Source: Komarekiella atlantica HA4396-MV6 (GTDB lineage: Bacteria; Cyanobacteriota; Cyanobacteriia; Cyanobacteriales; Nostocaceae). Taken from it: DNA of 64,000 nucleotides. Under the pieces are notes generated by a model. It saw only the letters and a list, made by a program, of their open reading frames with translations, was not told where the DNA came from and did no database searches. Both the position numbers and the translations under genes were made by a program. Numbering within the stretch: position 1 is the first letter of the stretch; every line of letters starts with the position of its first letter. Below, piece by piece: positions 37,677-46,960 of the stretch. Where the stretch lies: contig JAHHHK010000004.1 in NCBI GenBank assembly GCA_019359395.1, positions 266,666 to 330,665 of the forward strand, written 5' to 3'.

Positions 37677-38861
37677 ATGAAATACGTTGACGAATTCCGA
37701 GAACCTGAAAAAGCTGAAGCCTTACGCCGCGAAATCGCAAAATTATGCCAGCAACTAGAAAAACCAATCAAAATCATGGAAGTATGCGGTGGGCATACCC
37801 ATTCTATATTTAAGTATGGTATTGAAGAAATTCTGCCCGATGCCATTGAATTAATTCATGGGCCTGGTTGTCCAGTATGTGTAATGCCAAAGGGGAGGTT
37901 AGATGATGCGATCGCAATCTCCCAAAATCATAACGTCATCTTGGCCACATTTGGCGATACCATGCGGGTTCCCGGTTCCGACACTAGTCTGCTGCAAGCC
38001 AAAGCTACAGGCGCAGATATCCGTATGGTTTACTCTCCCCTGGATAGCCTGCAAATTGCCAGAGATAACCCCAACAAACAAGTAGTCTTCTTCGCCCTAG
38101 GCTTTGAAACCACCGCCCCCAGCACCGCCTTCACCATCTTGCAAGCAGCAGCCGAAAAAATTCATAACTTTAGCATGTTTTCCAATCACGTCCTCGTGAT
38201 TCCCGCCCTTCAAGCACTGCTAGATAATCCCGATTTGCAACTTGATGGATTTGTCGGCCCTGGCCATGTCAGCATGGTAATTGGCACTGAGCCTTATGAA
38301 TTTATTGCCCAACAATATCATAAGCCAATTGTGATCTCTGGATTTGAGCCTTTAGATATTCTCCAATCAATTTGGATGCTGTTGCAACAGCTAATAGAAA
38401 ATCGTTGTGAAGTCGAAAACCAATATAACCGAATAGTACAAAAAGCTGGAAATACAGCGGCGCTTCAAGCTATGAATAAAGTTTTTACTGTACGAGATAG
38501 TTTTGATTGGCGAGGCTTAGGAGACATACCCTATTCTGGCTTAAAAATTCAATCTGAATACGCACAATTTGATGCCGAACTTAAATTTACCATTCCTAAT
38601 CTCAAAGTAGCCGACCATAAAGCGTGTCAATGTGGAGAAATTCTGAAAGGCGTATTAAAACCTTGGCAATGCAAAGTATTTGGTACAGCTTGCACTCCTG
38701 AAACACCCATTGGTACTTGTATGGTATCTTCCGAAGGTGCTTGTGCAGCCTACTACAAATATGGACGACTATCTACTATTGCCAAAAAAACAATAGCTGA
38801 AAAACAAAAGATACCCATAACTCAAAAACCCCTCCCTTCTTGCGGCATCTCTTTGGATTAA
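37677..38861 (+). CDS. hypD: HypD, Fe-S scaffold for [NiFe] Fe(CN)2CO assembly
   Basis: Product of 394 aa. Cys37 in MEVCGGHTH and Cys65/Cys68 in HGPGCPVCV are the HypD active-site motifs, and GFETTAP follows. The C-terminal CQCGEIL ... CKVFGTACTPETPIGTCM region supplies the [4Fe-4S] ligands. It works with HypC. Confidence 0.97.
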   Translation: MKYVDEFREPEKAEALRREIAKLCQQLEKPIKIMEVCGGHTHSIFKYGIEEILPDAIELIHGPGCPVCVMPKGRLDDAIAISQNHNVILATFGDTMRVPGSDTSLLQAKATGADIRMVYSPLDSLQIARDNPNKQVVFFALGFETTAPSTAFTILQAAAEKIHNFSMFSNHVLVIPALQALLDNPDLQLDGFVGPGHVSMVIGTEPYEFIAQQYHKPIVISGFEPLDILQSIWMLLQQLIENRCEVENQYNRIVQKAGNTAALQAMNKVFTVRDSFDWRGLGDIPYSGLKIQSEYAQFDAELKFTIPNLKVADHKACQCGEILKGVLKPWQCKVFGTACTPETPIGTCMVSSEGACAAYYKYGRLSTIAKKTIAEKQKIPITQKPLPSCGISLD

Positions 38862-38918
38862 CCCTTCAAATACTCTGCGTTCCTCCGCGCTAACCTCAGC
38901 GTTCCTTTGCGTTTTAAT

Positions 38919-40022
38919 ATGAATCTTTATCCTACCAACCCCGCACAAAACCCCCTATTTCAAAAAATCGAACAAATTCATCGTCGCCAAGGCAAAGTAC
39001 AAGATACTCATATAAATCTTGCACATGGCAGCGGTGGTAAAGCCATGCGTGATTTAATAGATGATATCTTTGTCAGTAGTTTTGATAATCCAATTCTCTC
39101 CCAATTAGAAGACCAAGCTAGTATCGATTTAGCCAGTCTTATACAACATGGAAATAAACTTGCCTTTACCACTGATTCTTATGTTGTAGACCCTTTATTT
39201 TTTCCCGGCGGTGATATTGGCGAATTAGCTATTAACGGTACAGTTAATGACTTAGCTGTCAGTGGTGCTAAACCCTTATATCTTACTTGTAGCGTTATTC
39301 TAGAAGAAGGATTACCTGTAGAAACTCTACGGCGCGTTGCTACGAGTATGAAATTAGCTGCGAAAAAAGTTGGTGTGCAAATTGTCACTGGCGACACAAA
39401 AGTTGTACATCATGGTGCTGTAGATAAGTTGTTTATTAATACTGCTGGTATTGGTGTCATTCCTTCAGGAATTACCATTTCTGCTCATAATCTTCAACCT
39501 GGAGATGTAGTAATTATTAATGGTGAATTGGGCAATCATGGAGCAGCAATTTTAATTGCCCGTGGTGAATTAGCTTTAGAAACTACTATAGAAAGTGACT
39601 GTCAATCGTTATATGGTTTAGTGCAAACAATCCTCAATGTTTGCCCCCAAGTTCATGCTATGCGGGATGCGACACGCGGCGGTTTAGCCACAGTTCTAAA
39701 TGAATTTGCTCTTAGTTCTAATATGGGAATTCGTTTATATGAGCAGTCTATCCCAGTGCGCGAAGAAGTAAAAGGGATTTGTGAAATTTTAGGTTTAGAT
39801 CCTTTATATTTAGCAAATGAAGGTAAGTTAGCAGTCATAGTGCCGCGTGAAAATACAGAAATTGTTTTATCAGCTATGAAATCCCATCCATCAGGCAAAG
39901 ATGCTTGTATAATTGGCGAAGTTATAGCTTCGCCTCCAGGCGTTGTCTTATTAAAAACAGCTTTTGGCACAGAACGAATTGTTGATATGTTAGTGGGCGA
40001 ACAACTGCCGCGTATTTGTTAA
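38919..40022 (+). CDS. hypE: HypE, carbamoyl dehydratase
   Basis: Converts the thiocarbamate on its C-terminal Cys to thiocyanate. Product of 367 aa from ATG 38919 (the TTG 38907 frame adds MRFN only). NLAHGSGGKAMRDLI is the N-terminal ATP-binding motif; the last residues are PRIC, with the required terminal Cys. Confidence 0.97.
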   Translation: MNLYPTNPAQNPLFQKIEQIHRRQGKVQDTHINLAHGSGGKAMRDLIDDIFVSSFDNPILSQLEDQASIDLASLIQHGNKLAFTTDSYVVDPLFFPGGDIGELAINGTVNDLAVSGAKPLYLTCSVILEEGLPVETLRRVATSMKLAAKKVGVQIVTGDTKVVHHGAVDKLFINTAGIGVIPSGITISAHNLQPGDVVIINGELGNHGAAILIARGELALETTIESDCQSLYGLVQTILNVCPQVHAMRDATRGGLATVLNEFALSSNMGIRLYEQSIPVREEVKGICEILGLDPLYLANEGKLAVIVPRENTEIVLSAMKSHPSGKDACIIGEVIASPPGVVLLKTAFGTERIVDMLVGEQLPRIC

Positions 40023-40040
40023 TATTTGATAGTTTTTTGT

Positions 40041-40382
40041 ATGCATGAACTAGGAATTACGCAAAATATTGTGGCAATTGTAACTGAACACGCTCAAGGA
40101 AAAAAAGTGCAACGTGTTCTATTAGAAATTGGCCAACTTTCCGCTATTATGCCCAATGCTGTACGATTCTGTTTTGAGATTTGCACTCAGAACACAGTTT
40201 TAGCAGGAGCGATATTAGAAATTAAAGAAATTTCTGGCTTAGGGCGATGTCGTCAGTGCGGTGCAGAAATTCCTTTAGATAAGCCTTTTGGTAGCTGTAA
40301 CTGTGGTAGCACGCGATTAGATTTAATCGCTGGTGAAGAACTGAAAATTAAGGAAATAGAAGTAGAGGAAGTATGTGTGTAA
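40041..40382 (+). CDS. hypA: HypA, Ni insertion protein
   Basis: Product of 113 aa from ATG 40041. MHELGIT puts the Ni-binding His at position 2; zinc site in CRQCGAEIP ... CNCGS. It overlaps hypB by ten bases. With HypB it delivers Ni to HupL. Confidence 0.96.
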   Translation: MHELGITQNIVAIVTEHAQGKKVQRVLLEIGQLSAIMPNAVRFCFEICTQNTVLAGAILEIKEISGLGRCRQCGAEIPLDKPFGSCNCGSTRLDLIAGEELKIKEIEVEEVCV

Positions 40383-41212
40383 CCTGCGGTTGTTCTGATG
40401 ATGGTGAAACAAAAATCACTAATTTGGAAGCAAATGGCGTTGAACAACACCATCACACTCACACTTTAGCTGATGGCACTGTTATCATCCATTCTCATAG
40501 TCACAATACTCACACAGAAGCATCTCAAATTCATGCTCAAATTCACGGCACAACTATATCATTAGAGCAAGATATTTTAGCAAAAAATAACTTGTTAGCA
40601 GCCCAAAATCGAGGATGGTTTAAAGGTCGAAATATCTTAGCATTAAATTTAATGAGTTCTCCTGGTGCAGGAAAAACAACTCTTTTAACTCGAACTATTA
40701 ATGATTTAAAATATCAATTGTCTATTAGTGTCATTGAAGGCGACCAAGAAACTACTAATGATGCTCAAAAGATTAAAGAAACAGGTTGTAAAGTTGTCCA
40801 AATTAATACCGGAACAGGTTGTCATCTTGATGCATCAATGATAGATAGAGGTTTACAACAACTGAATCCACCGCCCAATTCAGTGGTGATGATTGAGAAT
40901 GTTGGTAATCTGGTTTGTCCAGCTTTATTTGATTTGGGAGAACAGGCAAAAGTTGTGATTCTCTCTGTGACGGAGGGAGAAGATAAGCCAATAAAATATC
41001 CCCACATGTTCCGTGCTAGTGAGGTGATGATTCTCACTAAAACTGACTTACTGCCTTATGTACAGTTTGATGTTCAAAAGTGCATAGAATACGCTCAGCA
41101 AGTAAATCCACAAATTCAGATTTTTCAGGTTTCTGTAACCACAGGAATTGGATTGGATAGTTGGTATAAATGGCTATCTGAAAAAGTAACAGGCTTGTCA
41201 GATTGCTTTTGA
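40373..41212 (+). CDS. hypB: HypB, Ni-binding GTPase
   Basis: Product of 279 aa. N-terminal MCVTCGCS is the high-affinity Ni site, followed by a His-rich segment (residues about 22-60) for Ni storage. G domain has SSPGAGKTTLL (P-loop), IEGDQETTND and TKTDLLPY. GAGGAAG precedes the start inside hypA. Last gene of the hyp operon. Confidence 0.97.
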   Translation: MCVTCGCSDDGETKITNLEANGVEQHHHTHTLADGTVIIHSHSHNTHTEASQIHAQIHGTTISLEQDILAKNNLLAAQNRGWFKGRNILALNLMSSPGAGKTTLLTRTINDLKYQLSISVIEGDQETTNDAQKIKETGCKVVQINTGTGCHLDASMIDRGLQQLNPPPNSVVMIENVGNLVCPALFDLGEQAKVVILSVTEGEDKPIKYPHMFRASEVMILTKTDLLPYVQFDVQKCIEYAQQVNPQIQIFQVSVTTGIGLDSWYKWLSEKVTGLSDCF

Positions 41213-41235
41213 GATTCCGCCCTTAAGTTATTTTA

Positions 41236-41275
41236 GGCGATCGCGTTTTAAATTCAATATTAGAGCGCGATCGCC
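41236..41275. terminator. Hairpin after hypB (convergent)
   Basis: GGCGATCGCG (41236-41245) pairs with CGCGATCGCC (41266-41275) around a 20-base AT-rich loop. The two HIP1 octamers make the stem. It lies between convergent hypB and the methyltransferase gene. Confidence 0.55.
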
Positions 41276-41323
41276 ATCCATAAAAGACTAGTTTTGTTTT
41301 ATATCACTTGCTACCGAATTCAT

Positions 41324-41947
41324 TCAGGAACGGTACTGTGGTTTAGCAAAAATCGTCAGTAAAACAGGGCCTAATAAGTAATGATGACTTAAACAAAGTA
41401 GTCCAGCATCAAATCCTAGAGCTTCACGACTCTCTAGGCTGTAGAATCTAATTCTAGCAGGAGAGGCTGCCACTAACTCCGATGCTGCCTGACTTTTGGA
41501 AGTTATATCAACTAAGTAGAACTTTCCACCCGGAGTAAGTATCCGCGCCACCTCACTTAAAACCTGTTTTGGTTCTGAATAGTGTAAGAAACTTATAGTA
41601 TTAAAAACAGCATCAAATTGACCGTCGGCAAAGGGAAGAGATTCAGCTTTACCCTCAATATAAATTAAACGAGGATGGTGGCAGTTTTTCTGTCTTGCTA
41701 CTCTTAACATCTGAGGAGATAAATCTAATCCAGTACCCCACAATTCAGGAAACTTAGTTGCTAAGCGTTCTAGCAGGCGTCCTGTACCACAGCCTAAGTC
41801 AAGCACATTTGGTCGATTTTGTAAATCAACTTTTGAGAGTAAACGTTTATGAATGGCTTGATAAATAACTGAAGGAAAGAGCGTATCATAGCTCGATGCC
41901 CAACGGTCAAAAAGTTGCTTTTTATTACTTAAAAAATTACTAATCAT
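41324..41947 (-). CDS. Class I SAM-dependent methyltransferase
   Basis: Product of 207 aa with VLDLGCGTGRLLERLA (SAM motif I), LRVARQKNC, FDAVFNTISFLHY and LTPGGKFYLVDI. A UbiE/COQ5-like small-molecule methyltransferase; substrate unknown. Confidence 0.85.
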   Translation of the reverse strand: MISNFLSNKKQLFDRWASSYDTLFPSVIYQAIHKRLLSKVDLQNRPNVLDLGCGTGRLLERLATKFPELWGTGLDLSPQMLRVARQKNCHHPRLIYIEGKAESLPFADGQFDAVFNTISFLHYSEPKQVLSEVARILTPGGKFYLVDITSKSQAASELVAASPARIRFYSLESREALGFDAGLLCLSHHYLLGPVLLTIFAKPQYRS

Positions 41948-42154
41948 TAGTTTTCGCAGCTAGCTACCTCCCTTAACTTTGATGCCAAGTCAGAGAGGTT
42001 TTTGCAGCGCCTCCAAGAAGTAGTTTATAGAGCAAATGTTGTTCTTTTTTGCAAGTAGTAAATGGTAGAAAATAGAGTTGCTCATGAAATTACATAAAGC
42101 AACTCCTTGAACAAGACTGGAGAATAAATAGCACTCAGCAAGAAGATGGGTTGA

Positions 42155-42511
42155 CTAATTCTCTAAAACTTGACGAATACGCCGCTCTAACCGTTCGAGA
42201 TCTAGACCACCTTCATCACGACTAATCCGACGCACAGTCGAGTTAACATTGCTCAAGTCTACCAGTAAATCTTGGAGAATTTCTTGCTGTTGACGTGCTT
42301 GGGTAACTTCACGTGGTTCCTGTACTAAGTCACGCACGATAGTATCTTCAGCCCGCGAGGCAACAATGGGGTCGCTTAGCCCCTGTATAGTAACAAAAGT
42401 TCGTCGCCCAGGCCCACGTTCTTCTTCAATGGGTATTACTGCTGTTACCTGATCTGAGCGTACATATTTTCCAAATCCCAGATGAACTAGCACTGATGAT
42501 TGTATTTTCAT
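42155..42511 (-). CDS. RemA/DUF370-like regulatory protein
   Basis: Product of 118 aa. The first 60 residues (VLVHLGFGKYVRSDQVTAVI, GRRTFVTIQGLSDPIVASRA) look like the small RemA/DUF370 DNA-binding fold; the C-terminal half is helical and charged (LDLERLERRIRQVLEN). Assignment is by pattern only. It is monocistronic. Confidence 0.55.
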   Translation of the reverse strand: MKIQSSVLVHLGFGKYVRSDQVTAVIPIEEERGPGRRTFVTIQGLSDPIVASRAEDTIVRDLVQEPREVTQARQQQEILQDLLVDLSNVNSTVRRISRDEGGLDLERLERRIRQVLEN

Positions 42512-42670
42512 TTAAAATAAAGTTTATTTAGGAACATACTTCTATTTTAAATTCTACTTTGATAGCTAAGAGCTATAACTAGAGCGGGTTATACGCAATT
42601 CAGAGTAGTAGTTCCACATGATTGCCAATAAGTGCTATTGAATAGGTTTTCGTCCGATGCAAATAAAAAT

Positions 42671-42696
42671 AACCCAGAGATTATGATCTCCGGGTT
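42671..42696 (-). terminator. Terminator of the carotenoid protein gene
   Basis: AACCC-A-GAGAT (42671-42681) pairs with ATCTC-C-GGGTT (42686-42696), one mismatch. On the reverse strand it is followed by ATTTTTATTT. Confidence 0.75.
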
Positions 42697-42806
42697 GTGC
42701 TTAAGTTAAGGAGTATTGAAGTAGAGCAAAAGGGTCGAGCTTAGCTAAATTCGCTACTTTTTGCGATCGCTAAATCTAGAAGGCTATAAAGAGTTCTAGA
42801 ACTGAA

Positions 42807-43256
42807 CTAACCTGTTATTTGTACTAAACTCAACATAAAATTAACCCGTTGCTCAAATTCTAGCTTTTTAATCTCTGCTGTAAACTCGTCCGTTTCACCA
42901 GGTAGTTGATAGTCAGATGGCACTTGGATGATGCTTCCGTTCTCCATTCCTTGTGCTAACAGCAGCCAAACATCCAACCTAGCATTGGGACTTAGAGCAT
43001 TATAAGCTTGACTAATATTGTTAGCAGCACCATTAATCAAGTCGCGTTGCGCTTGCAGTTGCTCCTCAGGAGACAAATTTTGGATTTGGTCAAACACTGC
43101 TTTAGCAGGAGTTTCTACGCTGTCAGGTGGTGCTGGTGATAGGTGTTCTTTAAGATCTAAGTAACCAAACCAAAGTATGCCTAGTTGAGTGTCTACATCA
43201 AAGCGTTTAAAAGTTTCTAAAGCTGGTCTTGTGCTTTCGTCAATTGTGTAGGTCAT
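42807..43256 (-). CDS. Helical carotenoid protein (OCP N-terminal domain homologue)
   Basis: Product of 149 aa from ATG 43256 ([20 protein letters not shown]); CGGAG lies 5 bases upstream. It matches the orange carotenoid protein N-terminal domain: [34 protein letters not shown] and [16 protein letters not shown]. The C-terminal domain of OCP is absent, so it is an HCP. Such proteins quench singlet oxygen or carry carotenoid. Possible heterocyst role is inferred from the neighbours. Confidence 0.88.
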   Translation of the reverse strand: MTYTIDESTRPALETFKRFDVDTQLGILWFGYLDLKEHLSPAPPDSVETPAKAVFDQIQNLSPEEQLQAQRDLINGAANNISQAYNALSPNARLDVWLLLAQGMENGSIIQVPSDYQLPGETDEFTAEIKKLEFEQRVNFMLSLVQITG

Positions 43257-43542
43257 AAAAACTCCGAACAAGTTAAGTTATTTTCAATTTCTTGAGTTCC
43301 TGAAAGATTTCGCTCTCAGTACCTTTACACAACTTAACGAATAAATAGAGATGTATAACCCTACTTAGGGTAGGTATAGGACTCACTACATAAGACAGAT
43401 ATAGATAATTCAAATTGCTACTTACAAAAATGTCTGTTTCAATGTATGTGCTGGCAAAAATAAAAGCTAATACTTTTGATAACGCAAGTTTTGTCTCTCA
43501 AGACACTAGCCAAAATTAAGACAGGTAAACCGCCACGTTGGG

Positions 43543-44271
43543 CTAGTTTGCACTAGGTAAATTATTGGGATCTATGCCGAGCGATCGCAAATACTCGGCT
43601 AACTGTTCTGCCCGGATTCTTTCCTGTTCTGCCCGGATTCGTTCCTGTTCTGCCTGTTCTTCTGCTCTTAAATAGCGATCGCCCTGCTGATCATACCAAG
43701 ACAACAACTCCTGTTGAATACCAGCCACAGTACCCTGGTATCTTCCAATACCCAAACCTACTTCTGGCATCCAGTAAGGTTCACCGATCTGCAATTGATA
43801 GTGACCATCTACCAATTTATACACTTCAAACGGCTGATGTTGGTCACGTCGCCAAAATTCTGGATTATAAATCACATAATACAACACACCAAGTTTGGTG
43901 TAGATATCCATTTTCTCATCATATTCCCCCCCTGGTGTGTGGGATACCATCTCTAATGTGAGTATTGGAACTACTTCATTTTCTTCCCAAACTGCGTAAC
44001 TTTTGCGGGATTTTCCGCCTTTTTTCCGTTCCACTCCCACACTTAAAAAGCCGTCTGGCACTACAGGGACTCTGGGATTGACCCCTGTAGTGTGATAAAC
44101 TCCCATGTCTACACCGAAGTACCAATCCATACGATTTGCCCAAATAGAGTTCAGCAAAAACAGTAAAACATTGGGCAAAAAATTTTGGTCTTCATTATCC
44201 ACGGGTGTATCGTCTGAGCAAGGCAGTTCATCAGTAGTCGGTAACGCTTGTTTGAGATCGGGTGAGAACAT
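43543..44271 (-). CDS. Uma2-family (DUF820) endonuclease-like protein
   Basis: Product of 242 aa: VVPDGFLSVGVERKKGG, LTLEMVSHTPGGEYDEKMDI and YTKLGVLYYVIYNPEF are the Uma2 PD-(D/E)xK blocks. C-terminal RAEEQAEQERIRAEQERIRA is a short coiled coil. These genes are very numerous in filamentous cyanobacteria; function unclear. Confidence 0.85.
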   Translation of the reverse strand: MFSPDLKQALPTTDELPCSDDTPVDNEDQNFLPNVLLFLLNSIWANRMDWYFGVDMGVYHTTGVNPRVPVVPDGFLSVGVERKKGGKSRKSYAVWEENEVVPILTLEMVSHTPGGEYDEKMDIYTKLGVLYYVIYNPEFWRRDQHQPFEVYKLVDGHYQLQIGEPYWMPEVGLGIGRYQGTVAGIQQELLSWYDQQGDRYLRAEEQAEQERIRAEQERIRAEQLAEYLRSLGIDPNNLPSAN

Positions 44272-44337
44272 AACCTTTGTCTCGGTGGCGTTGATTTATT
44301 GTTATTTTATTATAAAAATATTTGGTATAACCCAACA

Positions 44338-44396
44338 TGTAGAGACGTTGCAATGCAACGCCTCTATATATTGCGTTGCAACGTCTTTACTACCGG
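44338..44396. repeat. GACGTTGCAATGCAACG palindromes
   Basis: Two nearby copies of the TAGAGACGTTGCAATGCAAC type palindrome, the second as ATTGCGTTGCAACGTCTTTA. A perfect version is at 52415-52443. Confidence 0.7.
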
Positions 44397-44402
44397 ATTA
44401 AT

Positions 44403-44774
44403 TTAAAGCCAATCTCGATAAGCCGAGATTTCATTCACACTGATTTCAAAGGGCATACCTTTGCCAAATGGCGGATAAACCCGGATTTTAGCATTACTGC
44501 TAAACCGCTCTAGCCGATTCCCTAACTGGGGAATATTGCTGACTATATGCCAATAAGATACGATGTCATGGCAATCAATTATTAGTGTTAAAGTGGTGGC
44601 ATTTGTTGTCAGATACCACTGACAACTAGACAATAGTACTTGGGTAATGCGATCGCAAGCTAAATAAAAGCATCTCCCCGTAGATTGTTCTAATTCCAGA
44701 CGCATCATTCCATCCTGTTTTGTCACCTCAATTGGTGGCAAATCATCTGGAGGAAGTAAGGATAGTTTAGACAT
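44403..44774 (-). CDS. Small conserved protein, copy 2 (overlaps flavin enzyme gene)
   Basis: Unknown protein of 123 aa, paralogue of the product at 15719-16093: RCFYLACDRITQVLLSSCQW, LTLIIDC, NAKIRVYPP and final ISAYRDWL. Its start overlaps the end of the luciferase-like gene by 8 bases, so the two are translationally coupled. No known domain. Confidence 0.78.
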   Translation of the reverse strand: MSKLSLLPPDDLPPIEVTKQDGMMRLELEQSTGRCFYLACDRITQVLLSSCQWYLTTNATTLTLIIDCHDIVSYWHIVSNIPQLGNRLERFSSNAKIRVYPPFGKGMPFEISVNEISAYRDWL

Positions 44775-45771
44775 AATTCCGCACCTCTTGGTTGTAGCGC
44801 GTCAAACTCTCAAGGTTTTTTTGCAGATCAAAAGATGAGGGTTTGAGTGCTAACGTACCTAAATTTAATTCATGCTGAAATTTCTTGATTTTGTCGCGAC
44901 AAGTTGCTACATCACCGATGATTGAGTTCTCAATCAAATAGTCTTCATCAAAACAGATATTTGTGCGATCAAATGGCTTTTGGTTGGGATTCGCACTATT
45001 CTGCATTAATTGAGCCGAGTTGGCTATCATTTTCTGGCTGAATTGACGAATGAAAGGCAAAGCTTCACTCACTGCTTCATCATAAGTTTTACCAACATAA
45101 AAGAAGCGGGCCAGCATCAAATTTTCAGCGCCACTGGAATTTAAAGCACGATATTTGGCAACAGTATTCTTCAATCTCTCTAGGGAAAAGGGTGGCCCTC
45201 CCATTAAGCTGAAGGAATGTTTAGCAGCAAATCCAATACCTTCATCATCACCACTAGCAACATACACTGGAATTTGTCGCTGTAAAGGTTTCGGATAAAT
45301 TGTCAGGCGATCGCATTGATAATATTGTCCGTTAAATGATACATCAGTTTCATATAAAAGCTTCTGAATCAATGCGATCGCTTCTAATGTCTTAGCGCGA
45401 GATTCACTCGTCGGTGTAGCAAAATGTTTGTTGTGTTGAGGAAATGGCCCACCTTTGGCAATTCCAAACAACAATCGTCCATTGCACAGGTTATCCAGTG
45501 TGGCAATGTCCTCTGCCACCGTAATCGGGTTATGAAACGCCAGCAATACCGCTGCTGTGCCTAATTGGATAGTTGAGGTCAAACCCGCCAGATGCGCTAT
45601 CAATACCAAAATTGACGGGCTGAGATTCAACTCATTAAAATGATGCTCTGTAACCCAGGCTTCTTCAAAACCTAAGCTTTCCACATGTTTTACCAGCGTG
45701 GCTTGCTCAAATATGGCGCGACGAGCACAGGAATGTTGATTTTCGTAATTGCAGAAAAGTCCGGTTTTCAT
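44767..45771 (-). CDS. LLM-class flavin-dependent oxidoreductase
   Basis: Bacterial luciferase-like enzyme of 334 aa from ATG 45771 (MKTGLFCNYENQ). EEAWVTEHHFNELNLSPSIL, LGTAAVLLAFHNPITVAEDI, LDNLCNGRLLFGIAKGGP and PVYVASGDDEGIGFAAKH are family blocks. It uses reduced FMN or F420; substrate unknown. Overlaps the small paralogue gene. Confidence 0.87.
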   Translation of the reverse strand: MKTGLFCNYENQHSCARRAIFEQATLVKHVESLGFEEAWVTEHHFNELNLSPSILVLIAHLAGLTSTIQLGTAAVLLAFHNPITVAEDIATLDNLCNGRLLFGIAKGGPFPQHNKHFATPTSESRAKTLEAIALIQKLLYETDVSFNGQYYQCDRLTIYPKPLQRQIPVYVASGDDEGIGFAAKHSFSLMGGPPFSLERLKNTVAKYRALNSSGAENLMLARFFYVGKTYDEAVSEALPFIRQFSQKMIANSAQLMQNSANPNQKPFDRTNICFDEDYLIENSIIGDVATCRDKIKKFQHELNLGTLALKPSSFDLQKNLESLTRYNQEVRNYV

Positions 45772-45788
45772 TATTTGCAAGCACTATT

Positions 45789-46151
45789 CTAGGTTGCAAC
45801 CCACTGCAACTCTAACCATAAGCGTGGATTGTTTTGCTTGAGCTTCGACACGGGGTCACGCAACAATCGTTTAGCATTCATGCAGACTACCTGCATTAAA
45901 CCCATGTTGTCTGCTACTTCTCGGAGTATTTCTTTTTGAGCTTGCACACAGGAAATCATTTCGTCAGAACAATAAATTCCTATGTATTGCAACCGTCTAG
46001 CAGGCCGTCCCCAGAAACAGGTGATGACTTTCACATAACACCCGTCTAGTAATTCTCCAACTTTTGGGTAGTAATGGTTGACGACTCTTGTGAATTCTTT
46101 GGCTAAGATGTCTTCAGCAATCATTGTAACTGATATTTCTGTAGCGTCCAT
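45789..46151 (-). CDS. Hypothetical protein, 120 aa
   Basis: Not recognised. Contains FTRVVNHYYPKVGELLDGCY and CFWGRPARRLQYIGIYCSDE, with five Cys overall. It lies 17 bases before the LLM-class gene, so probably the first gene of a three-gene operon with it and the small paralogue. Confidence 0.6.
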   Translation of the reverse strand: MDATEISVTMIAEDILAKEFTRVVNHYYPKVGELLDGCYVKVITCFWGRPARRLQYIGIYCSDEMISCVQAQKEILREVADNMGLMQVVCMNAKRLLRDPVSKLKQNNPRLWLELQWVAT

Positions 46152-46233
46152 CACGCTATTTAATATAACATAATTTTGTCATTTAAATATGACAAATTAA
46201 TCCATTTATCTTAAATAAAATATTAAGTATGAT

Positions 46234-46265
46234 TATAGGGTGGGCATTACAATGCCCACCCTATA
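46234..46265. terminator. Perfect 15-bp hairpin
   Basis: TATAGGGTGGGCATT (46234-46248), loop AC, AATGCCCACCCTATA (46251-46265). It lies downstream of the 46311-46622 gene. This palindrome is a known type of cyanobacterial dispersed repeat and can act as a terminator. Confidence 0.7.
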
Positions 46266-46310
46266 AATAACAAAGAGCGGTGATTCTAAATTTTGAACTT
46301 TTAATTGTTA

Positions 46311-46622
46311 TTATCGAGCATTGCGTTCTGAAACTAAAACCTCTGCTACGATATCTGGCACATTTACAAAGTCTAGAAATCCCTCAGAACCACGGATTGG
46401 TGAAATAAATGTATAGTTGGGGTCACACACTCCATTGTCATAGACTTGAATAAACCATCTATCTGGAAAACCTTCTACACCCAGTTCTACGATGTACCAG
46501 CTTTCACCAATCAAACGAGAATTAAAGATTGTGAACCACTCTCTATTCTCTTCTGAGATGTTCCAATCTGCCATGATCAGCTCTAATGCTATTTGTCCTG
46601 CATCAGTTGAAGTCAATAGCAT
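46311..46622 (-). CDS. Hypothetical protein, 103 aa
   Basis: Not recognised. DAGQIALELIMADWNISEEN and WYIVELGVEGFPDRWFIQVY resemble the small NTF2- or immunity-like proteins often found singly in cyanobacteria. It follows the 90-aa gene by two bases, so the two are probably one operon. Confidence 0.6.
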   Translation of the reverse strand: MLLTSTDAGQIALELIMADWNISEENREWFTIFNSRLIGESWYIVELGVEGFPDRWFIQVYDNGVCDPNYTFISPIRGSEGFLDFVNVPDIVAEVLVSERNAR

Positions 46623-46624
46623 TT

Positions 46625-46897
46625 TTACTCCTTATTAGAAACTTCAGTGGAAACTTCAGAAACTTCAGGATACAATCCCAGTTGTTTAGCTAGTTCACGC
46701 CCCACAAAGAATAAAAATTGAGCGCCATCTTGATTACCTTCATGGGCAAACATAGTCGCTACTTGTAACATTGTCTCCACTAAACCAGAATCAATCAATT
46801 CTGGCTTAGATTCCAAAACTTCTGGCTCTTGACCATTGGGGCATTTGAGTAACTCATCAATCAGATTAAAATACAGTTGTTGGCGTTGTTCTGTCAT
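46625..46897 (-). CDS. Small conserved cyanobacterial protein, 90 aa
   Basis: Product with PEVLESKPELIDSGLVETML and VATMFAHEGNQDGAQFLFFV, a helical module found also at the N-terminus of larger CHAT/TPR proteins in cyanobacteria. Here it stands alone. Confidence 0.65.
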   Translation of the reverse strand: MTEQRQQLYFNLIDELLKCPNGQEPEVLESKPELIDSGLVETMLQVATMFAHEGNQDGAQFLFFVGRELAKQLGLYPEVSEVSTEVSNKE

Positions 46898-46960
46898 GGT
46901 AATTTTGTTGATTTTGAGAGAAGTCTAAGCCCTAAAACTCAGTGCTCCAAACTTCAGTGT

